A stretch of DNA of 64,000 nt from G963422445 sp963422445 (GTDB lineage Bacteria > Pseudomonadota > Alphaproteobacteria > Thalassobaculales > Thalassobaculaceae), in assembly GCA_963422445.2 (NCBI GenBank), contig OY729512.2:558001-622000 (forward strand), read 5' to 3'. A program made the translations under genes and the position numbers. The notes beneath the pieces were generated by a model. That model was not told where the DNA came from. It made no database searches and saw only the letters and a program-made list of their open reading frames with translations. Shown one piece after another: positions 9,517-17,986 of this stretch; positions within the stretch are counted from its first letter, which is position 1; each line of letters starts with the position of its first letter.

Positions 9517-9782
9517 GATTGACGCCGTCCAGGATCCCGGCCGCGATGCGCAGGAACCGGATCAATGCCGGATTCGCCCCACGGATGGCACCGCAGCAGC
9601 CGGCGCAAGGTCAGCCAAAGGCCGCCGACCGGGCCATGGCTGTCAAGCGCCTCGAGCGCGTAAGCCGAACAGGTCGGGTGGAACCGGCAGGCGGGCCCGA
9701 GAACTGCGGACAGGGTCAGCCGATAGGTCCAGATCGGCGCCTTGATCACCAGAACAGGCAATTGCCGGATATCGCGGGTCAT
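9513..9782 (-). CDS. yidD: membrane protein insertion efficiency factor YidD
   Basis: Small membrane-associated accessory protein in the YidC/SecYEG insertion path. The 89-residue product has the family signature with conserved cysteines, CRFHPTCSAYALEALDSHG, then LRRLLRCHPWGESGIDPVP. It overlaps rnpA at its start (ATGA at 9779-9782) and yidC at its end, so all three are likely translationally linked. Confidence 0.95.
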   Translation of the reverse strand: MTRDIRQLPVLVIKAPIWTYRLTLSAVLGPACRFHPTCSAYALEALDSHGPVGGLWLTLRRLLRCHPWGESGIDPVPAHRGRDPGRRQS

Positions 9783-10156
9783 CGACCTGGTCCAGACTTT
9801 GGCCCGACCTGCGCAAAGGCCCGGCGCAGATCCTTGATCAGCTCGTCGTAGGGCCGCGTTACGGTTGCCGCACGGGCAATCACGACATAATCCATCCTGT
9901 CATCGGCGTGTCCGGCAAACACATCGTTCATGGCCGATTTCAATCGGCGGCGAGCGCGGTTGCGGGCAACCGCATTGCCGACCTTGCGGCTGGCTGTAAA
10001 TCCAATTCGCGGTCCCTGGCCAACGGTGGCCTTATCCGGTCGCGCAGCCTGAAGGACCAGGCCCGGCATGACCGCCTTGCGGCACTTGCGGGCGACACGC
10101 AGATAGTCCCGGCGTTGAGTCAAACGCGCGAGGTGCACCGGGGCCGAGGTTCGCAT
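9779..10156 (-). CDS. rnpA: ribonuclease P protein component
   Basis: Protein cofactor of RNase P, which matures tRNA 5' ends. The 125-residue basic protein starts LTQRRDYLRVARKCRKAV and contains the signature RIGFTASRKVGNAVARNRARRRLK with the RNR core. It lies 36 nt downstream of rpmH, as is usual, and overlaps yidD by 4 nt. Confidence 0.95.
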   Translation of the reverse strand: MRTSAPVHLARLTQRRDYLRVARKCRKAVMPGLVLQAARPDKATVGQGPRIGFTASRKVGNAVARNRARRRLKSAMNDVFAGHADDRMDYVVIARAATVTRPYDELIKDLRRAFAQVGPKSGPGR

Positions 10157-10192
10157 CGTTGTCCTGTCTTGCAGCGTCGCTGCGCTGTCCCG

Positions 10193-10327
10193 TCAGGCGG
10201 ACAATCTTGCCCGCCCCTTGGCTCGGCGTGCCCGAAGAACCCGACGGCCTCCGACAGTCGCCATGCGGCTGCGGAAGCCATGCCGGCGCTTGCGCACCAG
10301 TACGCTCGGTTGGTAGGTCCGTTTCAC
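10193..10327 (-). CDS. rpmH: 50S ribosomal protein L34
   Basis: A 44-residue ribosomal protein starting (M)KRTYQPSVLVRKRRHGFRSR and ending ARRAKGRARLSA, clearly L34. The only suitable start is GTG at 10325-10327, because the residue before the conserved KRTYQPS is encoded by GTG. It is the first gene of the rpmH-rnpA-yidD-yidC-engB run. Confidence 0.95.
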   Translation of the reverse strand: MKRTYQPSVLVRKRRHGFRSRMATVGGRRVLRARRAKGRARLSA

Positions 10328-10730
10328 GCTGGATACTCCATCGGAAGAGTTCTATCTCGCCCAAGCGAGTGCGGTGGCGTGTATATCGACTCGGGGCGGA
10401 CAAGTCAATGTCCTGTCCGGGCTTTGCCGCAGGGTAGTGGCATCGATGTGCCGCCAGGGTTCATGTTGCGGCCATCTTGTCGATCAGGCGTCGTTCTCCG
10501 TTTGTGTGTCGAGGTCGAGAACCCGGTAGGCGGCGATGCAGGGATGGCCGCGCCGCCCGCCGATTATTACTGGATGTCTGCGGAACCGGGTCGTCCGAAC
10601 ACCGGGTCGGATCCGGGTTCACTGGCCAGAGTGTCACAGACAACGATATATACGCGGTCAGGTATGGTTAGGCAGATCGGATCGACTTCGGCGACAGGCC
10701 GCAGACGAGGCAGGACAATGGTCCAGAGAG
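10328..10730. other. intergenic, rpmH upstream region
   Basis: About 400 bases between the gpt stop and rpmH, both on the minus strand. The rpmH promoter should lie here. Small imperfect inverted repeats occur around 10398-10421 (CGGACA and TGTCCG arms). No convincing gene or RNA seen. Confidence 0.5.
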
Positions 10731-11249
10731 TCATCTCCGGGTTGCGACAATCGGTTCCGTGGGACGTGGTTCCAGATCCCAGGGAAAATGAATCCAGGTA
10801 TCCTGGCTTACTTCGGTAACGAAGGTGTCAACGAAGGTTCGACCAGCCGGCTTGGCATAGAGGGCAGCGAAATGCGCTTGCGGAAACAACGTGCGGACAG
10901 TTTTTGCAGTCTCTCCAGTATCGACCAGGTCGTCGATCACAAGCCAGTCAGTTCCGTCCGCACCCATGACCGGCTGCTTGGTAATCATGACTTCGCCACG
11001 CTGACGCTGCTCGACCTGCTCGACAGCGTTGTCCACATAGCTGGTGACGCCGACTGTCTCGATGGCCCGGATCTCGAGTTCGCGGGCAATGATGGCGGCC
11101 GGAACCAGCCCGCCACGCGTAATTGCGATAATGCCTGAAAATGGACGCCGGTCATAAAGGCGCCAAGCCAGAAGTTTAGCGGTCCGGTGGAGTTCCTCCC
11201 AACTAACCGAAAATGACTTCAGATAATTCATCGCTACCGGTTCCGTCAT
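10731..11249 (-). CDS. gpt: xanthine phosphoribosyltransferase
   Basis: Purine salvage enzyme that transfers phosphoribose from PRPP to xanthine or guanine. The type I PRTase PRPP loop LVIDDLVDTGETAK is present, with ITRGGLVPAAIIARELEIR (pyrophosphate loop region) and the C-terminal IHFPWDLEPR typical of Gpt. I place the start at the ATG at 11249 (172 residues, MTEPVAMNYLKSFSVSWEELHR); the frame is open to 11312, but those extra residues look non-coding. It stands alone between the lipoprotein gene and rpmH. Confidence 0.92.
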   Translation of the reverse strand: MTEPVAMNYLKSFSVSWEELHRTAKLLAWRLYDRRPFSGIIAITRGGLVPAAIIARELEIRAIETVGVTSYVDNAVEQVEQRQRGEVMITKQPVMGADGTDWLVIDDLVDTGETAKTVRTLFPQAHFAALYAKPAGRTFVDTFVTEVSQDTWIHFPWDLEPRPTEPIVATRR

Positions 11250-11464
11250 GACGCCTTTCCCGGGGCGCAACTCGCACCGCATTGCGTCCGCACAGGCTGC
11301 GAGGCGCCGCATGCGCTGCCAGCGCCGTGCTGAAAAAATGCAGCCGCGCGCCTTTGTGGATCGTGGTCCGGGGTCATGAGCCTGTGGGCAGTGTCAAAAG
11401 GGTCAGTGAAGCCGATCGGCCGTCAACGCATGTCAAGGTTGAACGCGCCATCGAAAAACTGCGT

Positions 11465-12607
11465 TTAACGAAGATAGAGTCTGACCTCGCTGATATTGTC
11501 CGGCGATGTCGTTGCCGACAATGCCACACGGCCCGGCGGGAGCCCCATATCGGTCAGCGAACGCAATACCGCTTGGGCATTGCGCCGGGTCGTACTCGCA
11601 TTCAGGGTCGCTTTTGCCGTCCCACCTTGTATCGCGCTGACCGCCACGAGATCGAAGGATGCACTCGGCTGGCGTTGCAATGCCCGGTTGACAGCGGTGT
11701 ACAGAGCGTGCTGATAGTCAACATCGGGCCGGTCGAAACGGATTACGATCAGCGGGCGCCGCCCCTCGTCCTTGCCGGCTATTCGTGAGGGTGTCGCCGC
11801 AGCAGGCGGGGCTGTTGTCTGGCCGACGGATGCCAGGCTGGCACCGAAATACTCACCATTCTTGATGGCGAGAGCCAGAGTGTTCAGATCGTTGCGTTCA
11901 TTCGTGACATAGTTGGACTGACGGCGGATATCATCACTTAATTCCGTCAACAGACGGTCGATCACCACCATCATGCGATTGATATCATCCTCCAGCACGG
12001 TGAGTTGCTGGTGATCTTCGTCGATGGCGCCTGACAGGTTGAATGAGGCGCGCGTGGATTCCAGAAGATACCCCGACATCGCGGCATCGGAGGCGACGCG
12101 ATTGGACAGGGCGTTCATCTGACCGATATCGGCGTTGACTGCTTCGAGTTCACTCTGCGACTGATTCCATGCTTCAAGGAGATGTGGATTGCCCGGCGTC
12201 GTGCCGAGCTGAAGGCGCGACCTGATACCGGCCACATGCTCGTGGTATCGTCTGGCATTGGCAACGGTCTGCTGACGGATTGTTTGTAGGTCGGCGTTTT
12301 CCTTGTTGACGGAGGCCAGCAGCCGTTTCAAATCGTTGCGCAGTGCGATGACCTTCTGACCGACATAGGTACCGGTGGCCTCGCCCGGTTGCGGTGGTGG
12401 AACCTTGAAATTCGTGTCGCCCAGCTTCGGTGGCCCGTCCCGGGTCTGTGACGGCGCGGCTGGGGTCTCTTGTGGCGAAATTTCCTCGATTTTCACATCG
12501 GAAGACGACCGACTCGGCTGAAGCCGACCCAAATCTGGAGTGGACGAGCAGCCTGCAAGCAAGATTACGATGCTCGAGACAGCGATCAGCGACCGGTCAT
12601 GTACCAT
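11465..12607 (-). CDS. predicted lipoprotein with coiled coil and OmpA-like C-terminus
   Basis: The 380-residue protein has a lipoprotein signal with lipobox LLAGC (Cys 20), a Ser/Pro-rich linker, and a long helical stretch (about residues 80-250) rich in Gln, Asn and Leu that probably forms a coiled coil. The C-terminal 100 residues include RNAQAVLRSLTDMGLPPGRVALSA, which resembles the last helix and strand of OmpA-type peptidoglycan-binding domains, although the canonical Asp/Arg pair is not obvious. It is likely periplasm-facing. Exact role unknown; neighbours gpt and tRNA-Arg give no functional hint. Confidence 0.75.
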   Translation of the reverse strand: MVHDRSLIAVSSIVILLAGCSSTPDLGRLQPSRSSSDVKIEEISPQETPAAPSQTRDGPPKLGDTNFKVPPPQPGEATGTYVGQKVIALRNDLKRLLASVNKENADLQTIRQQTVANARRYHEHVAGIRSRLQLGTTPGNPHLLEAWNQSQSELEAVNADIGQMNALSNRVASDAAMSGYLLESTRASFNLSGAIDEDHQQLTVLEDDINRMMVVIDRLLTELSDDIRRQSNYVTNERNDLNTLALAIKNGEYFGASLASVGQTTAPPAAATPSRIAGKDEGRRPLIVIRFDRPDVDYQHALYTAVNRALQRQPSASFDLVAVSAIQGGTAKATLNASTTRRNAQAVLRSLTDMGLPPGRVALSATTSPDNISEVRLYLR

Positions 12608-12865
12608 ATTGAAGCCATCAACCTGACATTCCTAATTCACGGCCGGGGCCATTATACACCACCTTGCCAGACGGCATCGTCACGTTAGCAAGCCTGTCTG
12701 GACCGACCTCACAACTCACTATAGAGTCGCAACATGACGGAGTATAAAAAAAGACGGATTCGGTCGCAAGTCTTTTGCGATCAACAGAATTTTTACTGGT
12801 CTCTTGCCATCCGCGATGTATGGACCTAAGTTGACACTTGGTTGCCAGACAAGCTCCGGCACCGT

Positions 12866-12942
12866 GCGCCCGTAGCTCAATTGGATAGAGTGCCTGACTA
12901 CGGATCAGGAGGTTGGGGGTTCGAGTCCTCCCGGGCGCGCCA
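12866..12942 (+). tRNA. tRNA-Arg (anticodon ACG)
   Basis: A complete 77-nt cloverleaf with an encoded CCA end. The acceptor GCGCCCG pairs with CGGGCGC, the D-arm contains AGCTCAATTGGATAGAGT, the anticodon loop is CTACGGA within the stem CTGA/TCAG, and the T-loop is GGTTCGAGTCC. ACG reads CGN arginine codons after A34-to-I deamination by TadA. Confidence 0.97.
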
Positions 12943-12959
12943 GGATTTCATATTGAATT

Positions 12960-13157
12960 TCAATCATATCCGATAGTCTTTCGGGTGTCGATGAGTGCTC
13001 TTGCGCGACCGGGAGCCAGATACGGATCGTTGTCCGCGATACCACGAACAACAACGGCGGCAGACGGCATGATTGGTTCTGTCGGACCGGATGGCTGGCG
13101 GCGGAAATCGAACAGGGCGGGCACCGGTCGGATATTGCCGCCGATTTCGCGCTGCAA
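12960..13157 (-). CDS. possible 65-residue protein or gene remnant downstream of tRNA-Arg
   Basis: An open minus-strand frame with codon use like the neighbouring genes. The product ends RGIADNDPYLAPGRARALIDT plus a short tail, and the frame stays open a little upstream of the ATG (ATDSILQREIGG). It has no recognised domain. It could be the 3' remainder of a lost gene. Weak evidence only. Confidence 0.25.
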   Translation of the reverse strand: MQREIGGNIRPVPALFDFRRQPSGPTEPIMPSAAVVVRGIADNDPYLAPGRARALIDTRKTIGYD

Positions 13158-13214
13158 TATCGAATCGGTCGCACTGGCAACGGCGCGGGCGCGTCATCAT
13201 GCCCTGAAATTATC

Positions 13215-13239
13215 GGGACCGGCCTGTCAGGCCGGTCCC
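13215..13239 (-). terminator. hairpin after PuuD-like gene
   Basis: A near-perfect palindrome: GGGACCGGCCTG at 13215-13226 and its complement at 13228-13239. It lies 37 nt past the stop of the minus-strand PuuD-like gene and is followed in that direction by GATAATTTC. It probably acts as a transcription terminator, although the U-run is weak. Confidence 0.55.
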
Positions 13240-13275
13240 GGGATGGTTCCGGCCTGGCGGCCGGACGATCTGGTC

Positions 13276-13881
13276 CTAGTAGATGTTCTGAGCCGAAACC
13301 ATCGCGTAAAGCATGGGGATCGACAACATTGTGTTCGTACGAGAGAACAGCATCGCGGTGCGAGCCGACGCGGCCTTGGTCGCAGCGTCCGCCTCGACCA
13401 TGCCGAGGGCTTTCTGCTGATTCGGCCAGATTACGAACCAGACATTGAACCACATGATGGCGCCGAGCCACATGCCGATACCGATCGCGGTGTGCTTGGC
13501 CACACTGTCGGTAATACCCAGTGCGATCGCATCGACCAGATAACCGTTCATCCATGCCAGCAGCAGGCCGGTGATGAGTGTCGCCATGGCGCCCCAGCGG
13601 AACCAGAACAGCACGGCCGGCGCGATCACCTTCCCGATTGCGGGTTTTTGTTCGTCGGGGATGTTCGGCATGTTCGGGATCTGCACGAAATTCAGATACC
13701 AGAGCAAACCGATCCACATCACGCCGCTGAGCACATGGAGCCAGCGCATAAAGAACGTGAAGTAGGCATGGTCGAAGATCATGCCGTCCCCTACCGTACC
13801 GGCAACGATAACGACCATGATAATCGCCAGCACGATCCCGGCAATGATCGTGTTGCGCAAACTTGTGAGAATTGCCGCCAT
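13276..13881 (-). CDS. urate hydroxylase PuuD-like integral membrane protein
   Basis: A 201-residue protein with about five transmembrane helices. It resembles the membrane domain of PuuD/urate-oxidase-N family proteins: FFMRWLHVLSGVMWIGLLWYLNFVQIP, GAMATLITGLLLAWMNGYL and GMWLGAIMWFNVWFVIWPNQQKALG. The conserved His in the first and third blocks could ligate heme. True PuuD has an extra C-terminal cytochrome c domain that is absent here, so this is a stand-alone membrane version of uncertain substrate. No urate-catabolism genes are nearby. A terminator-like hairpin follows. Confidence 0.75.
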   Translation of the reverse strand: MAAILTSLRNTIIAGIVLAIIMVVIVAGTVGDGMIFDHAYFTFFMRWLHVLSGVMWIGLLWYLNFVQIPNMPNIPDEQKPAIGKVIAPAVLFWFRWGAMATLITGLLLAWMNGYLVDAIALGITDSVAKHTAIGIGMWLGAIMWFNVWFVIWPNQQKALGMVEADAATKAASARTAMLFSRTNTMLSIPMLYAMVSAQNIY

Positions 13882-14459
13882 GGAACCTACCTCTCTTCAG
13901 GTTTCGTCGTCTCCTCGTGTCCAGGCCCGGACCGTGGTTCCGGACAGGAACTCTGCGTCGATCCTATTTGAATTCGCTTCGGCAGGTAAAGAACGATGTT
14001 TTATCGTGTCGGGCCATCCACGTTCATGAGTGATTACTGGCGGTGATGCGCAAGCAACTGCAAGCGTGACCCGCAAACACGATCGTTGCACTGCCCCGAC
14101 GATCATCGCTGCGGCGTTCCTGTTGTTCTGACGCATCACGGAGGTTTGACCTGGCCCAGCCCGAACGACCTGACAGCGTCACTCGCCGTGCTTAGGTTCA
14201 AGCGACAGTGTTTGCAGAATATCCGGCGAACTTCGTCTTCTCAGCCGTTGCGGACGGGATCGCAAGCCGGGCATGACGATGCCCGAAACAGCCGGAATCA
14301 GTCTTCGGATCCGGGGAACCATCATGGGCCACGTGAAACGGCTGACGTATTATCCTGGCAGACCACAAGGTGTCCTTTGGATCGTCATGGCGATCCCATG
14401 CTAAGTTTGAGCGCCGGTCGACTGGCACTTTGACAACATACAGCGAAGTCATTTTCACA
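13882..14459. other. intergenic, no gene recognised
   Basis: About 580 bases upstream of the PuuD-like gene and ending at the MITE-like element. It must contain the PuuD-like promoter at its left end. No credible reading frame, and codon structure is absent; it looks like decayed DNA. Confidence 0.4.
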
Positions 14460-14581
14460 AACCGCTTATGCACGTAGCTCCGGTTGCGAGAGTTTTCCGC
14501 GAGAAGTTGACTCCTACCGGTCCATTTGGACGGTTTTCGATCAACATGTTGATCAAGCCGGAGCCAAGTGCATAAGCGGTT
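14460..14581. mobile_element. MITE-like element, copy A
   Basis: A 122-bp non-coding unit bounded by 24-bp inverted repeats that differ at two positions: left 14460-14483 begins AACCGCTTATGCAC, and right 14558-14581 is its complement. The interior contains a perfect 16-bp palindrome GATCAACATGTTGATC (14539-14554) and a smaller GTCC-ATTT-GGAC hairpin. The same terminal repeats bound copy B at 54543-54653, with an unrelated interior. No direct repeat flanks copy A. It ends 2 bp before an IS1595-type relic. Confidence 0.7.
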
Positions 14582-14583
14582 AA

Positions 14584-15562
14584 CCTGATTACCACTCAAA
14601 CCAAGTGTAACTTGAGTAGCCGTTCCGGCATCGGCGGCGTCTTCAGCGCCACGTAGACCAGTCTCGGGATGATGTCGGGCAGATCGAAGCGACGATTGAA
14701 CCGGTACTCGAACTCCGCCAGATAGCGCTGCGCATACTTGGGTCGAACCGCATGGTAGGTACCGCGCAAAGCGTTCTTGATGGTGCCGAGAATCGTGTTC
14801 ACCCATCGAAATTCGGGGCGCTCGACCGCGGCTTTCCCGCCGCCGGTCACCATCGGCTCATGAACGCAGCCTGCCGCAGTCACACCATTGAAGCAGGCCA
14901 ACCCATCGAAGAGCACCTGCGTGCTCGGGCTCAGGTGCTGCTGCGCCCAGGCGGCGATTTCGGTGAGACGGAAGCCTTCGACCACGGTGAGCGTCACCCG
15001 CTGCGGATGTCCAGCCTCATGGGTCTCGACCGCGGCCACGAAAGGGGTCTTGCCCGGCGCGCCCCGTCCGCGCTTGCCCCCGCTGCGCTTGCCCCCGAGG
15101 TAGGCATCGTCGAGCTGGATGAACCCGCCGAGCGGATGCGCGCGGTCGGAGATGCCGAGTTGGCGGTGCAGCGTCATCGTCGATGCACCTTATCTTGTCC
15201 TGGGTCATGAAGGAGATGCCCTGGAACCACACCGTCAGGGGCAGCTTGGTGGCCTCGAAGATGGTGCCGGCGGTAATGGAGGTCTGGCGGTTGCAGCGAT
15301 AGCACTGCTGGAGCTTGTGTGTGGTCAACTGGCAGTCTCGGTCGTGGCCGCAGTTCGGGCACACGAACCCGTTGGGCCAGCGCCATCGGGACAGGGCGTC
15401 GAAGCACTGCTGTTCGGTTCCTATAGAGCGAGAGAAACTCGTTGAGGCTGATTCCTTTCTGGAACTGCACCGGGTTACGGGCCATGAAATTCTCCTTCTC
15501 TATCAATAAATTACATGGCGATTTTCTATACTAAATACCACTTAGATTCGAGGGGAATCAGG
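14584..15562 (-). mobile_element. IS1595-family insertion sequence relic
   Basis: A 979-bp unit whose ends form an imperfect inverted repeat: CCTGATTACCACTC at 14584 and the complement of CCTGATTCCCCTCG ending at 15562. It contains a broken ISXO2-like transposase. No flanking 8-bp repeat was found, so the element is either old or rearranged. The MITE-like copy A abuts its left end. Confidence 0.7.
14596..15506 (-). pseudogene. IS1595 (ISXO2-like) transposase, frameshifted
   Basis: Three frames must be joined to read the protein: an N-terminal part (MARNPVQFQKGISLNEFLSLY, start about 15485), a zinc-ribbon part (FVCPNCGHDRDCQ...QCYRCNRQTS) and the catalytic part with FIQLDDAYLGGKRSGGKRGRG and the terminal FNRRFDLPDI block. 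Frame changes fall near 15415 and 15185, and the segment between the zinc ribbon and the catalytic Asp is shorter than usual, so there is also an internal deletion. Not expected to make active transposase. Confidence 0.85.
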
Positions 15563-15994
15563 AACGATTAAATCGCTTGAGAAAACGAGCTTTTCTTTTC
15601 GGGCAAGAATTCATGTTGCCAAACTCTTGTCATGGACTCGCTGTTTACAGCGTGGGATCATCGCGTGGACCGTCGACATTCAAACCGTGGTTACGGAAAC
15701 CTGCTCTGACGCTGTCAACCAACTGCGTTGGTCGCTGATCGGGATGACATCCAGCAGAACCATTCGCGGCCAGAGGATCCGAAGGACATGGAAAATATGA
15801 GTACGCGACACTTCGAAGACCATATCCAGTCGGGATTGTTTGCGTCGTCAGACTTGACTACATAATCACATGCATGATGCAATGGGCCTGATTGGAGTTT
15901 GATGGATCGACCGCTACGGCACCACTGTTCCGACAGGGACTCGCAAGCGGCACTTCGGTATCTGGCGGGAGGTCAATGACGAGGAGGATCCGGC
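15563..15994. other. intergenic, no gene recognised
   Basis: About 430 bases between the IS1595 relic and the Sel1-repeat gene. A clear Shine-Dalgarno (AGGAGG near 15981) for the next gene is at the right edge. Nothing else identified. Confidence 0.4.
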
Positions 15995-16596
15995 ATGAGC
16001 AAGATGCTCGGGCACGCTTCATCGATCGCTGTCGTCGCTGCCACCATGATGTGGGTCATGCCCGTGTCTGCTTCCGCAGGCATGTCAGGCGGCGTGCTGG
16101 CGCCGAGTCTGGCACCGTTTGTTTCCGCCCTCGGAGAGATCCAGGCTCTTTCCAAGTGCGGCAGCCCGGAAGCACAAACTCTGCTTGGCACAACGTATGA
16201 CACTGGCGAAGATGTCCCGGAGGATATGTACGAGCTGTGGAACTGTTCCGCAGCGCAGCGCCACAAGTTTATGCTCCGATCCAGAACAACCTTGGCATGA
16301 TGTACGAGCAGGGCAAAGGCGTCGCGAAAAATCCTGCGCTGGCGGCGGAATGGTTCCGCAAAGCAGCGGAGCAAGATTTTGTCGCATCGCAGTACAATAT
16401 CGCCGCAGCCCTGTCAGACGGAGACGGAATACTGCCGAATCGGCCGCAGGCATGGACGTGGTTCGCGCTGGCTGCGGACCGGGGAATTACGGAGGCCGCA
16501 AGCGGATTGGACAAGCTGGAGGTCGGCGTGCTCATTGATGAGCATACCGAGGCCCGGCATCTTCTTGCCGAGTGGCGAGAACAATATGGACATTAA
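15995..16596 (+). pseudogene. exported Sel1-repeat protein, single frameshift
   Basis: The 5' part encodes a signal peptide (ASSIAVVAATMMWVMPVSASA) and the first Sel1-type repeat (PEAQTLLGTTYDTGEDVPEDMYEL). The rest, in another frame from about 16238, supplies the following repeats (ELFRSAAPQVYAPIQNNLGMMYEQGKGVAKNPALAAEWFRKAAEQ, split by position, then AWTWFALAADRG). A one-base loss inside the codon run GAG CTG TGG AAC restores the consensus if reversed. Sel1 repeats are TPR-like scaffolds. This is a true decay event or a sequencing error; the rest of the frame is intact, so the lesion is recent. Confidence 0.75.
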
Positions 16597-17049
16597 CGTT
16601 CCGGAAGGTATCCTGCCGACCGGGTGGAATGAACCCGAATCGAACACTTGTCGCAATTGCCAACGGATTTGGCGACCGGGACACGCAACGGTGGACAGTC
16701 CCGGGTTCGCTGTGTCAACACAGCGCAGATCAACTGGTCAGGACCTCCGATTTACAACGAGCATCCGTTCGGTTGACGGCATGACCGGGTTTCCGGCGGA
16801 CAGCCATTTCCCCTACTCCGGTTCCGACGACGTGTTTGCCAGACGCGCAAGCCGCAGCGGTCCGGACCATACTGGTTGCACTTGGCTGATGGCTGATTGA
16901 TAAACGCTTATGTTCGAAGCTGGTTCGGCTGTGATCGTCGTTGGTCCGCCACACCGCCATGACAGTGAGGCGATCCTGAACGTTTCGTATCCGGGCCGGC
17001 GTTCACATTGTTCCGTACTGCGTGGTGTCACGCTGGCAGGAGCCAGATA
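16597..17049. other. intergenic, no gene recognised
   Basis: About 450 bases between the Sel1 pseudogene and the small membrane protein gene. Frames are short and lack codon bias. A ribosome-binding site (CAGGAG, about 17038) serves the next gene. Confidence 0.4.
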
Positions 17050-17520
17050 ATGTCGGAATTCTTCACCCGACCGCCAGACATTCCCGACGAAGAGTTGAAT
17101 CGACCACGGGTGATTCCGCCCGAAACAGCGTTTGCCCGCACAATCGCGACGGTGCTGATGATGGTTTGGGCCTATTGGTGGTGGAATGGACGGGACGACG
17201 GTGCGTACTGGGTGATTGCGGCAGTGGTGATCTTTGCAACCGGGGAGACGATGTCACACCTCTATCGACCGCTTCTACCTCTTTGGTGGCCGCTTTCATA
17301 CATTGTGCGGCCAACGGTTTTCGTATTTCTCAAGATCGTCCGAACTCTCATTCCCGAGGCCTATCGCAGGCCGCAAAAGGTTCTTAGGCCACTCAGCCTG
17401 AATCAGATCAATACCGCGCTCGACGAAGCCGCTGCTGCTCGCGAGACTTTCCCAGGAAACGACCGGGAGGATGCCGAACCGACGGGTGCCAAGCGGGACC
17501 TAGGACCATCTGATCGATGA
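17050..17520 (+). CDS. small membrane protein of unknown function
   Basis: A 156-residue protein starting MSEFFTRPPDIPDEELNRPR, with good spacing from an upstream CAGGAG. Three hydrophobic stretches follow: ATVLMMVWAYWWW, GAYWVIAAVVIFATG and LLPLWWPLSYIVRPTVFVFL. The polar C-terminal tail is rich in Arg, Asp and Glu. No family recognised. The N-terminal half is cytoplasmic by the charge distribution. No operon partner. Confidence 0.65.
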   Translation: MSEFFTRPPDIPDEELNRPRVIPPETAFARTIATVLMMVWAYWWWNGRDDGAYWVIAAVVIFATGETMSHLYRPLLPLWWPLSYIVRPTVFVFLKIVRTLIPEAYRRPQKVLRPLSLNQINTALDEAAAARETFPGNDREDAEPTGAKRDLGPSDR

Positions 17521-17986
17521 TCGGCTGAAGCGGGCGCCGCCGTCCGGGCATGCGGGATCACTGCCTGTTCGTGACCCATTCAACTTTCGCGGGTGCCGCA
17601 GAGGTTCCCAAGAACACAGGTCTGCCGATGCCGAAACTCGCATGGGCTCGACCCCCGGTTCATCGATCACGATACCCGCAATCTTGCTGGTTGCCGGTCG
17701 TTCTGAGTCCGTCGTCCGGATGCCGGAGCCTGCCGAGCGCTGCATTCCGTGCGGGAGATCAGACTTTCGCTGGCCTTTCGTCGATACCGCCTGTCCCGCC
17801 ATAAATCATCGGGATGCCTGGCACAACATTCAGCTGCGTCGTTGGACACGGTCGGCCGAAAGACCTCTGAGTGTGTTCCTTGAACGGTGAATGGTCTGAT
17901 TATATAGTATTTGTGCCAGTTCGGACTCCAGATATGGAGGTTGCAATGGGTGAAATAACATCGCTCACAACTTATGGAACAAACTC
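17521..17986. other. intergenic, no gene recognised
   Basis: About 470 bases between two convergent genes (membrane protein on plus, oxidoreductase on minus). No terminator with a clear U-run and no coding frame seen. Confidence 0.4.

Noticed and set aside
12866..12942. tRNA-Arg as an attachment site for an integrated island
   Set aside because: No integrase and no repeat of the tRNA 3' end was found downstream.
12905..13717. 270-codon minus-strand frame overlapping the tRNA-Arg and PuuD-like gene
   Set aside because: Shadow of the PuuD-like gene in another frame; it would also run through the tRNA.
14198..14806. 202-codon minus-strand frame spanning the MITE copy A and IS1595 end
   Set aside because: Out-of-frame reading of the IS1595 relic and non-coding repeat; no protein similarity.
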